In this document: positions 27,101 through 34,495 of the stretch, one piece after another
How the letters are laid out: each line of letters opens with the position of its first letter
Position numbering within the stretch: position 1 is the stretch's first letter
Assembly: GCF_003026815.1 (NCBI RefSeq)
Contig: NZ_PYOG01000006.1
Coordinates: 1 to 64,000 of the forward strand
Length of the DNA: 64,000 nt
Direction of reading: 5' to 3'
From: Photobacterium damselae
GTDB taxonomy: Bacteria; Pseudomonadota; Gammaproteobacteria; Enterobacterales; Vibrionaceae
Notes under the pieces: model-generated
What the model saw: only the letters and a program-made list of their open reading frames with translations
Told to the model about the DNA's origin: nothing
The model's database searches: none
Program-made: the position numbers and the translations under genes

Positions 27101-30100
27101 GAAGGTACCCAAGAACATTTAGATAAAGAAATATCAGTTGAACCAACACTATCAAAACCTCATCTAGTAAAAAATGATATTCAAGATGTAGGTGAAAAAA
27201 TTGGTGGAGCTCGAAAAGATATATGGGAATCTTATTCATCAACAGTTGAAGGTCATACAAAAGGAGAGCTTCAATCTTTACCTTTATCTAAGTCATGGCC
27301 ACAACCAAATTATCAAGCAATGCTCAACCAAGGTGGCTCACTTGATACGCTTAGCCTTTTTCGTGCAATTAGAGATAGTATTACGGCTAAACCGCGAAGT
27401 GGATATAAGGTTTCACGTTGGGCTAATAATGTTCACTCCTTACGTGAAGTGGCGTTAAAAGTATTAGATGGCTCTATAACAAAAGAGCAAGCCGATACTA
27501 TTTTAAAAACCTCAACTAGCCGAGAAGCTCACCAGATTGCGGGACGAGCAGCGCTTTATCAAGCCATGGGATTGAACAATAGCCTTTCTGGTTTTACTGT
27601 TTCTCAAGGTGAGTATTCTCTTTTTAATGGACAACAGTTCAATCCGCCTAAAACTATTTGGACCGTGGAACGAACAACCAAAAGTAATGGGCTGAATCAC
27701 TGGCCACGAATGATGTCATTTGGCGATACACAGGCCGAAGCTATTGAGAAATTTAAACATAAGTATCAAGAACTGATCGACGGTACCAAAGATGAGCCCA
27801 AGTTAGCTACGTTTGATATTTATACTAAATATCAAACCCACGGGTATTTTATCGGAAAAGAAGTTGGTCGTTCTTATGTAGATCTTGAAGGCCCAATCGA
27901 TTCTATCAAAGAAGCAAGACGAATCCTTAATGAAGAAAATGAACGGTTAAGCCAAAAACTAGCACGAGAGAAATACGTTCCTGCGTTACGAGGGGAAGAA
28001 AATTATCCTCGTGTTGGTGAAGATATGCGTCAAGGTAGTGATGTATCAGCAGATGACTTTGCTAACGTATTTGGTTTTCGAGGGGTCGAGTTTGGTAATT
28101 GGGTTGATCAAAAGAAACGCCAAACGATGGTCAATGAAGCCTATGATGCACTAATGGATATGGCCGCAGTTTTAAATATCTCGCCTAAGGCTATTTCTCT
28201 TAATGGCGAGTTGGGATTAGCTTTTGGTGCCCGAGGAATTGGTGGCAAAAATGCCGCAAAAGCCCACTATGAACCAGGAAAGGTTGTGATTAACCTCACT
28301 AAGAAGAAAGGTGCTGGTTCGCTTGGCCATGAGTGGTGGCATGCGCTAGACAATTACTTTGGAAAAATGGATGTTTTAAAGAGTAATCCCGATCCACAAG
28401 AGATGATGACTTTAAGATCTCTGAAGGACCGTAAAGAGATGGTTGTTCGGGCAGAAATGCGTGCTGCTTTCAAAGGCGTTATGGATGTTATTAATGATAG
28501 TGATTTAGTTAAACGTTCAAAACACCTAGATAAAACAAGGTCAAAGGATTACTGGTCAACGCCAGAAGAAATGAGTGCTCGTTCTTTTGAGTCTTACCTT
28601 ATTGCAAAACTTGCAGATCAGAATGTTAGAAATGATTTCTTAGCAAATATCGTAAAAGAGCCAGAATGGAATGATGATGCTAAAGAGAACGGTAGCCTAG
28701 TTAATTCTTACCCATATCCTAATAAAGCAGAATCAAAAAATATTCGAAGCTCTTTTGATCATTTATTTAATACGATTGAAGAGAATAAATTCGACGACGG
28801 TCACGTCATGCTCTTTTCTAGAGAATCATTTACTCCAGAGTCTAAAAACTCATCTAAAGGTATGCCTGTAAAACAGGCTCGGTTGGCTGTTCAGTCTTGG
28901 CTGCGTCAGTATAAAGGTGGTGCTGGTGTATCTATTAAAGTTGTCCAGACTCAAGCTGAAGCAGAGCATATCTTAGGCGCAAAGCTTGATGGTTATAAGA
29001 TTAATGCGTTTTATGATGAAGTATCGGCGTCTGTTGTTGTCGTCGCTGATAATATTGCGAATACAAAAGAGCTTAGAAAAAAATTACGTCATGAAATTCT
29101 AGTCCATCATGGTCTACGTGCAGTAGTTGGAGACACCGAATATGGTCGGATCTTAAAAATGGTTTACTCTGGCCTTGAATCCAAACATCTCAAACCACTA
29201 ATCCATGAACTTGAACAACATTATAATCGTTCAGACTTGAATAGTTTCGTTGAAGAAGTATTAGCGCATGTTGCGGAGAAAGAACGTAATACCATTCAGC
29301 AATGGTATGACCGTATTGTGAGTTCGATTGCGCAAGCCTTAAGAAAAGTTGGGCTCATGTCGCAATCGGATATCACGAAAGCTGAATTACACAATATAGT
29401 TCAAACTTTAACAGAGCGTATAAAATCTGTTAATGAATGGGGACCTGGAACTGAATCCCCTAAAGAAAGCGGTCACGGTCGTTTATCACGAACAAAATTT
29501 AGTAAGACAAAAGCTGCTGATGGTTTGTTTGATCGTGATGCTTTTCTTGCAGCCGTTGATAAGGTTCGCAAGATAACTCAAGGAACGACGACAACAACGA
29601 CCGCAGGGTTTGATATTCCAACTGAAAATCTTAAGTCTCAAACTATTAGAAAACTGGCTGATAAATTTCAGGTATTAAAAGCACTGCAGAAAAATATCGC
29701 TCAAGCTGGTGGTAAAGTGGATGAGAATAATGATGTTTATTTAGCTGAAGAGCTATTTCATGGCAAGTCTGAAAATGATTTGCGCTTAATGAAAGAAAAG
29801 TATATCCAGCCTCTAGCTGACAAGATGGCCAAGTTTAATATTAACCAAGCTAAATTGGATGAATACTTGATTGCTCGCCATGCACAAGAACGTAACGCGT
29901 ATATTGCTAAAATTAATCCTAAGTTTCCTGATGGTGGTTCAGGCATGACAAACTCGGATGCAGCAGCCAAATTAGATGAAATCAGACAAAGTGGTAAACA
30001 AAAGCAATATGATGAGTTAGTTCATATTATTGATGCCATGATTGCAAAACAGCGTGATGTCATAAAAGCCAGTGGTCTTGAATCAAATGATCTAGTAGAT

Positions 30101-32314
30101 ACCTGGCAGTCTCACTATAAACATTATGTTCCACTGAAAGGGATTGCTAAGGATGAACCATCATCAGCGCGAACTGGCAAAGGTTTTAGTATTGGTGGAA
30201 AAGAATCAAAGACAGCTAAAGGTCGCCAATCTATGGCTGAATCACCAAGCAGTCATGCCATTATTGATTTAACAGAAAAATTAATCCGAGCTCAAAAAAA
30301 TGAGGTAGGTAATACTCTGTTGAAATTAGTTCAAGATAATCCATCTCCTGATTATTGGCAGGTATTTACAAACGAACATCCAGATACGGTACCTGATATT
30401 GTTGAGCGAAAGAACGCAGTTACTGGTGAGAAAGAAAGGACTGTAATCGATCGAGCTGTTCCAATGGCTATGATGTCTGATTATTACTTTCCAACCAAGA
30501 AAGATGGCAAGGTTTATTATATTAAGCTCCATGACTCTCGTTTGATGAATGCAATGAAGAACATGGGACCTGATACTAGTAATGGCGTTATCCGCACTAT
30601 GGCCAAAGTTAATCGATTTTTAGCAACGGTAAATACATCTTACAACCCTGAGTTTGTGGTCGGTAACTTTGCACGTGATATCCAAACAGCATTCTTGAAT
30701 TTATCAGCAGAACAAACCCGTGACGATGGCAAAATTAAAGGCCAAAAAGTAGTAAAACATACTATTAAAGATATTCCTAAAGCAATGAGAGCTGTTTATG
30801 CCTCACTACGAGAGAAATCACTCGATACAGCTCAAGGGAAGGAATGGCAAAGTTACTTTGAGGACTTTATGTCTGATGGTGCTAAAACTGGTTGGTTTGA
30901 TATGAAGGATGTCGACGGCCAGGCAAAAGAACTTGATCGCATGGTAGCCATGGCATCAGGTACCACAAAGGGTAGAGCTTACAAGCTATTGAGTTCTACC
31001 ACAGGATTTATCGAAAATCTAAACAGTGCTGTTGAAAATGCAGTCCGACTCTCTGCTTATGTTAATGCCAGAAAATCTGGAATTAGTCGTAAAAAGGCGG
31101 CAAGTCTTGCTAAGAACATGACGGTCAATTTCAATAGAAGAGGTGAAGTGGGAACGACTCTTAATGCGATGTATATGTTTGCTAATGCCTCAGTACAAGG
31201 CTCAGTAAACTTTATGCGCACTATGTATGGGCTTAATGGTGATGGGAAGCTCAAATGGAAGAACTTAAACCAGGCTCAAAAGATTGCAATGGGGGTTGTT
31301 GCAGGATCTTTTGCGTTGTCCTTTGCTAATCGTAACTCAGCTGGGAATGATGAGGATGGCCAGAACTGGTTTGATAAAGTGCCCAATTACGTAAAAGAAC
31401 GTAACTTTATCATCATGAAGTCGTTACTAGGAGGCGAACAAGACGGAAGCTATTGGAGTATACCAATGCCTTACGGATACAATATTTTCGCTTTGCTAGG
31501 TTCCGGTGTTGAATCTGCAGTTAATAGTGATTACTTAACTAAAGCTCAAGTAACAGGAAATATTGCACTTGCGACATTAAGTTCTTTCTCTCCAATTGGC
31601 TTGAGTGAATCAAATACAGTTACCGGCACTATATTGCAAAATGTGGCACCGACAATAACCAAACCATTTTTAGATGTTGGTCTTAATGAAAACTTTTATG
31701 GTGGCCAAGTCTATAAAGAAAATATGCCGTTTGGCACACCTCTGCCTGAGAGTAGCTTGAGTAAGATGGGTACAAGCGAACACTATAAGTACATCGCAAA
31801 ATGGTTGAATCAGGTGACTGGAGGTAGTGAGTTTCGTTCTGGAGGCATTGATGTTAGCCCCGATATTTTGCAATACATGGTTGGTTATCTTGGTGGGGCA
31901 GCATTACGCTTTGCCGATGTAAAAGTTCCAGGGCTTATAGATAGATTAGAAGGTGAAGAGGTAGAACCGAGTCAGGTTGCATTCTTATCCCGAATCTCTG
32001 GTCGTGTTATGCCATATGAAGACCAGCAGAAGTTCTATCAAAGACGCGATGAATTGATGCAGATTGCTGATGAAGCTAATAGTTTATCTGGCGCTAAACG
32101 GCAGGCTTTTATAGGGCAGTATAAGCAACAGTTAAAATTAATGTCGATACTCAAATCAACAGATAAGCAGCTTAAGAATTTACGGAAAAAAAGAGATATT
32201 ATCTACGCTCTAAACATCCCACCAAAAGACAAAGAACTTCGGATAAAGAATGTTGAAAGAAAGATGAAGACAGTTATTGATGATTTTAATTTCAAATATC
32301 CCTCTAGTCTGTAA
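24182..32314 (+). CDS. Giant polyvalent (ejected) protein, 2,710 residues, LPD1/LPD38-type
   Basis: The ATG at 24182 follows GAAGAGG. The N-terminal ~430 residues contain Gly/Ala-rich helices that may be membrane-active. An acidic linker follows. Near residue 1283 the segment FGFRGVEFGNW opens an LPD1-like domain with HEWWH at 1383 (ALDNYF after it), a zinc-peptidase-like motif. A second HExxH (RHEILVHHGL) lies at 1637, followed later by EEVLAHVAE, a possible third ligand. The C-terminal ~600 residues have an LPD38-like region with NSAVENAVRLSAYVNARK near 2280. Such polyvalent proteins are packaged and injected with phage or plasmid DNA and protect or process it in the new host. Catalysis is unproven. 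Confidence 0.85.
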   Translation: MNDQLLGDDVAPKATVNAKTDMTTFSKQDLGNSGLPAEPNYEVGISDIGKSTLSAGLRSISGIAEIGNQNVKALENKANKDDGFVSGIANAMTYVPIIPIADKVLPKLRDGLSSVANSIDNTLSSDAKKAAQTMPVTKEGDEWRFSSDPAVFGMNFANVVGYMLPTVATAFATRGQSLAALEPALTRAMIRTGASKAVAEKALPYVVNALKSAPATTAGITSDLGSQGNDMRRQALDSNFDQLSESKYFREAFSDIDSNPETASLTDGQKLSLARERVADFASRATISDPKNIAASAAATMLGDVPLANAALKGLKTTAGGLRGAAHGFISGGLREAPLEGMQEGIQQKVSNNVSNQYLGSDIDPNQGVDKARANGALLGFLSGGSLNAIGGLRGEHEQAIEPETQTGETGSPDKVDEEPETTPVDVSVTRDLNEEPQDKPTHAQHGYTKEEAVDDLNAPAYLREELRNQAGPQPDLNTGQSYDVDDLSIPAYLRNGKEINEDPETHERVSEPNTKEQSFSHKEGSVTPKTFDETYLLDDGTTTLDTEHHMKGKNDIVFSDVPPSVIYGHDQRSKVLAQNNDDKQVGYPEFDGGLKKSQRRELEYLARRRADKIPLAMQNLKGAARITRPEYREELVQLADQSSALSHNKEVNHQLDTVTSAITKLGGINRDLAKSEGIDEAHFKRNQLFPTKGGRTFDEMAEVLNEHGFTARSGKSLSANDVLDLVGGELDNNERHYSNQSDAITETDKGSALAELVREYGNERIQIAIKKALKGERLGDRQGDIVNEAMDVIETGRIEQAGGIESRRNERDMRRASRQAKREQKLKQASQDLGLPDWVTSDYSMNLEQEYSDTVESLLDDSIYQASSIDHQATEHLIKEYEAGKLTTAQLISKLGEIDYADQQAVSNMEDAKPITEITDTKSAEERTRTSTLRTEQKAELEHDAGAKETVEQGKQNLGKNKPEPKSTPKTEEGTQEHLDKEISVEPTLSKPHLVKNDIQDVGEKIGGARKDIWESYSSTVEGHTKGELQSLPLSKSWPQPNYQAMLNQGGSLDTLSLFRAIRDSITAKPRSGYKVSRWANNVHSLREVALKVLDGSITKEQADTILKTSTSREAHQIAGRAALYQAMGLNNSLSGFTVSQGEYSLFNGQQFNPPKTIWTVERTTKSNGLNHWPRMMSFGDTQAEAIEKFKHKYQELIDGTKDEPKLATFDIYTKYQTHGYFIGKEVGRSYVDLEGPIDSIKEARRILNEENERLSQKLAREKYVPALRGEENYPRVGEDMRQGSDVSADDFANVFGFRGVEFGNWVDQKKRQTMVNEAYDALMDMAAVLNISPKAISLNGELGLAFGARGIGGKNAAKAHYEPGKVVINLTKKKGAGSLGHEWWHALDNYFGKMDVLKSNPDPQEMMTLRSLKDRKEMVVRAEMRAAFKGVMDVINDSDLVKRSKHLDKTRSKDYWSTPEEMSARSFESYLIAKLADQNVRNDFLANIVKEPEWNDDAKENGSLVNSYPYPNKAESKNIRSSFDHLFNTIEENKFDDGHVMLFSRESFTPESKNSSKGMPVKQARLAVQSWLRQYKGGAGVSIKVVQTQAEAEHILGAKLDGYKINAFYDEVSASVVVVADNIANTKELRKKLRHEILVHHGLRAVVGDTEYGRILKMVYSGLESKHLKPLIHELEQHYNRSDLNSFVEEVLAHVAEKERNTIQQWYDRIVSSIAQALRKVGLMSQSDITKAELHNIVQTLTERIKSVNEWGPGTESPKESGHGRLSRTKFSKTKAADGLFDRDAFLAAVDKVRKITQGTTTTTTAGFDIPTENLKSQTIRKLADKFQVLKALQKNIAQAGGKVDENNDVYLAEELFHGKSENDLRLMKEKYIQPLADKMAKFNINQAKLDEYLIARHAQERNAYIAKINPKFPDGGSGMTNSDAAAKLDEIRQSGKQKQYDELVHIIDAMIAKQRDVIKASGLESNDLVDTWQSHYKHYVPLKGIAKDEPSSARTGKGFSIGGKESKTAKGRQSMAESPSSHAIIDLTEKLIRAQKNEVGNTLLKLVQDNPSPDYWQVFTNEHPDTVPDIVERKNAVTGEKERTVIDRAVPMAMMSDYYFPTKKDGKVYYIKLHDSRLMNAMKNMGPDTSNGVIRTMAKVNRFLATVNTSYNPEFVVGNFARDIQTAFLNLSAEQTRDDGKIKGQKVVKHTIKDIPKAMRAVYASLREKSLDTAQGKEWQSYFEDFMSDGAKTGWFDMKDVDGQAKELDRMVAMASGTTKGRAYKLLSSTTGFIENLNSAVENAVRLSAYVNARKSGISRKKAASLAKNMTVNFNRRGEVGTTLNAMYMFANASVQGSVNFMRTMYGLNGDGKLKWKNLNQAQKIAMGVVAGSFALSFANRNSAGNDEDGQNWFDKVPNYVKERNFIIMKSLLGGEQDGSYWSIPMPYGYNIFALLGSGVESAVNSDYLTKAQVTGNIALATLSSFSPIGLSESNTVTGTILQNVAPTITKPFLDVGLNENFYGGQVYKENMPFGTPLPESSLSKMGTSEHYKYIAKWLNQVTGGSEFRSGGIDVSPDILQYMVGYLGGAALRFADVKVPGLIDRLEGEEVEPSQVAFLSRISGRVMPYEDQQKFYQRRDELMQIADEANSLSGAKRQAFIGQYKQQLKLMSILKSTDKQLKNLRKKRDIIYALNIPPKDKELRIKNVERKMKTVIDDFNFKYPSSL

Positions 32315-32631
32315 TTATATGATAATTGTAAATATTTCAATTCTGCTAAAGGAGAGTAAGACCGATCGGAATTATTTTCATGAAACTAAAAAATTTAATT
32401 GATTCAATGGATTAACATACAGCGCAATATCAATTATGCTGTATGTTAATATCAATTATTACTACAAATTTCACATTTAAATTCTAAATGTTTTTTATTA
32501 TCTTCAATTGTTTTTCTTTGGCGTTTTAGCCGAATATAATAAAAATTGATGTATAAGCATTTTTTTTATTTCATCATTAATGCTTTGGCTAATGAGTCGT
32601 GTTTTACTCATGTTACATTTCATACGTTACC
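32315..32631. other. Prophage right flank, no gene
   Basis: This 317-base AT-rich stretch separates the last phage gene from the fructose-6-phosphate aldolase gene. Apart from a 13-bp inverted repeat (32411-32450) I see no coding sequence. The right attachment site should be here or nearby, but without the left end it cannot be delimited. Confidence 0.5.
32411..32450. repeat. Perfect 13-bp inverted repeat at prophage right end
   Basis: ATTAACATACAGC (32411-32423) and its reverse complement (32438-32450) enclose a 14-base loop. It can act as a bidirectional terminator between the late operon and the convergent aldolase gene, although no long T tract follows; a site used in excision is the alternative. 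Confidence 0.6.
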
Positions 32632-33306
32632 TTAGCTTTCAAATGAAAGTTTATCGCCAAATACCCCTTTCCAGTCTACGTCGAATTGTTCAACGGCAGG
32701 TTTTACTGCTGGATGAGCGAACATTTGTGCTGCCACATCGGTTGGTAATGTAATAGCTTCTATACCGATCTTCATCACTTCCATCGCTTGTTGCGTATTT
32801 TTGAAGCTGGCTGCCAAAATCTTCGATGATAATTTGTTTTGATCTAACAGTAATTGAAGATCTGCGACTACTTCAACACCGTTACCGTTTATGGCATCGA
32901 TGCGATTTACATAAGGCGCTAGGTAATCTGCGCCACACAGTGCCGCAAGGAACCCTTGTTGAGCCGAATATATAGCGGTAGCAAGAACCGTAATTCCTTC
33001 TTTTTTCATTAATTTAATTGCTGATAAACCAGTTTCTGTTGCGGGTACTTTTACCACCATATCGTAAGGTAATTCATTTAATTGACGTGCTTCATCCACC
33101 ATACCGTTTACTGTTGAGCTAATGACTTGAGCGTGAAAACGAGGTGTACCGCCAAGTGCTTCTTGCATGCTAGCTAGTGTTTCATTCAGTCCCTGCTTTG
33201 ACTTCGCCAAGATGCTTGGATTTGTCGTCACGCCTTTCAGTGGTAGGCATTGGTTAAAGCGTTTTACTTCTGCCACATCAGCAGTATCTAAATAAAGTTC
33301 AATCAT
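32632..33306 (-). CDS. fsa: Fructose-6-phosphate aldolase (transaldolase-like)
   Basis: The product is 224 residues starting MIELYLDTADVAEV; the Met at 33324 is less likely because the family begins with this strand. Conserved pieces are KGVTTNPSIL, HAQVISST, MVVKVPATETG with the Schiff-base Lys, AASFKNTQQ and ITLPTDVA. These match FsaA/FsaB, class I aldolases that cleave fructose-6-phosphate or related 1-deoxy-ketose phosphates. It diverges from the glycyl-radical genes, as fsa, pfl-type enzyme and activase are clustered in E. coli. Shared control by FNR and the DeoR-type operators in the intergenic region is likely. Cytoplasmic. Confidence 0.93.
   Translation of the reverse strand: MIELYLDTADVAEVKRFNQCLPLKGVTTNPSILAKSKQGLNETLASMQEALGGTPRFHAQVISSTVNGMVDEARQLNELPYDMVVKVPATETGLSAIKLMKKEGITVLATAIYSAQQGFLAALCGADYLAPYVNRIDAINGNGVEVVADLQLLLDQNKLSSKILAASFKNTQQAMEVMKIGIEAITLPTDVAAQMFAHPAVKPAVEQFDVDWKGVFGDKLSFES
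32637..32648. promoter_or_regulatory. DeoR-operator-like palindrome in the end of fsa
   Basis: The sequence TTTCAAATGAAA lies in the last codons of the aldolase gene. It is identical to the palindrome in front of the regulator gene at 36937. A regulatory role so far downstream is uncertain. Confidence 0.35.
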
Positions 33307-33376
33307 GGTTTCTACCTTAAACAAAATCTCTGTATTGATGATGAGATCACTATAGATCTGGAAATCGAACTAGATC

Positions 33377-33390
33377 TTGATTTTGATCAA
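33377..33390. promoter_or_regulatory. FNR box in the fsa / glycyl-radical divergent promoter
   Basis: TTGATTTTGATCAA is a perfect match to the FNR consensus TTGAT-N4-ATCAA. A TATAAT (33410-33415) follows at a distance that puts the box roughly 40 bases before transcription start, the usual activator position. Anaerobic activation suits an oxygen-sensitive glycyl radical enzyme. Confidence 0.8.
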
Positions 33391-33396
33391 TTGAAA

Positions 33397-33434
33397 TTTC
33401 ATTTGAAAGTATAATAATTTCATTTAATGAAATT
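33397..33434. promoter_or_regulatory. Two operator palindromes around the -10 box
   Basis: TTTCATTTGAAA (33397-33408) and AATTTCATTTAATGAAATT (33416-33434) flank the TATAAT at 33410. Both contain the half-sites TTTCA/TGAAA also found in front of the DeoR-family gene. Binding of a repressor here would block RNA polymerase. The binding protein is inferred to be the regulator encoded at 36994. Confidence 0.65.
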
Positions 33435-33551
33435 TAGGGTGATTTGTGAACAATAAAGTGATGCTGTCAACTCGAACCAAGAGGAGCAGCTCATAAGAAT
33501 TAAGTAACTAATAAGTAAATAGTGAAAGAGCAAACCAAGAGGCAAGCAGAG

Positions 33552-34493
33552 ATGTATTTCAATATCCAACGATTCTCTACCCATGATGGCGATGGTATTC
33601 GTTCCATTCTTTTTCTTAAAGGATGCAGTTTGTCTTGCCCTTGGTGTCAAAACCCAGAAAGTCGCAGCGAAAAGTATTCACTGTTGTTTGATCAGCGAAG
33701 CTGCATGGAAGATTGCCAGCTGTGCGTTTCTGCTTATCAAGCTACAACTCAATCCACAGCGGGTGGTGAGACAGTGGGGGATGGTATTCAACGTATCGAC
33801 AACCAGATCATCATCAATCGCAAAGCAATCAAAGAAGACCAACTGATCACGCTGAGAAACGTTTGTCCTACACAAGCACTGACCGTATGCGGTGAAGAGG
33901 CAAAATCAGACATGTTGTTCGACATCTTAATGAAAGACAAAGCTTTCTACGACCAAAGCCAAGGTGGAGTGACCTTCTCCGGTGGTGAGCCACTCATGCA
34001 AGCGGATTTGGTGGCAGAACTCGCACAGCGTCTGCATGACAACCAAGTCTCTACCGCCATTGAATCGTGCATGCATGTACCTTGGAAGAACGTCGAAAAA
34101 GCCGCACCGCATATTGATTGCTGGCTGGCGGATTTAAAACACACCAACGAAGAAAAGTTTCTTAGCTGGGCGAAAGGTTCACTGAAACGCATCAAAGACA
34201 ATTTCCGAAAACTGGCGCCTATCGCGAAGCGTATTGTGATTCGCGTTCCTGTTGTGCCGGGGTTCAATGACACCATCGAAGAGTTGAAAGACATCATCGA
34301 TTTTGCGGCTTCACTAGAAAGCTGCCAAGAACTTCACTTGCTGCCGTACCACACACTCGGCATCAATAAATACCGTTTGCTCGATATGCCTTACGAGTGT
34401 TCTGATAAGCCATTAAACAAACCAGAACTGCTAGAAAGCGCCATGCAATATGCAAGCGAAAACACCCAACTTAACGTGATTGTAAGAGGTTAA
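33552..34493 (+). CDS. Glycyl-radical enzyme activating protein (radical SAM)
   Basis: The product is 313 residues. MYFNIQRFSTHDGDGIRS is the usual start of the YbiY/PflC-type activases and AGAGG lies upstream, so the GTG at 33522 is rejected. The radical SAM cluster motif is KGCSLSCPWCQNPESR (C-x3-C-x2-C). A ferredoxin-like insert of about 55 residues has CMEDCQLC and later CPTQAL, enough for one extra iron-sulfur cluster. Then come VTFSGGEPL, for SAM binding, and RIVIRVPVVPGFND. It makes the glycyl radical on the enzyme encoded next, two bases downstream. Oxygen-labile, cytoplasmic. Confidence 0.92.
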   Translation: MYFNIQRFSTHDGDGIRSILFLKGCSLSCPWCQNPESRSEKYSLLFDQRSCMEDCQLCVSAYQATTQSTAGGETVGDGIQRIDNQIIINRKAIKEDQLITLRNVCPTQALTVCGEEAKSDMLFDILMKDKAFYDQSQGGVTFSGGEPLMQADLVAELAQRLHDNQVSTAIESCMHVPWKNVEKAAPHIDCWLADLKHTNEEKFLSWAKGSLKRIKDNFRKLAPIAKRIVIRVPVVPGFNDTIEELKDIIDFAASLESCQELHLLPYHTLGINKYRLLDMPYECSDKPLNKPELLESAMQYASENTQLNVIVRG

Positions 34494-34495
34494 CA

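Noticed and set aside
32315-32631. Exact attR of the prophage
   Set aside because: The left end is outside the window, so no pair of direct repeats can be tested.
33522-33551. GTG start of the activase
   Set aside because: Family proteins begin at MxFNIQR; the ribosome site AGAGG suits the ATG at 33552.
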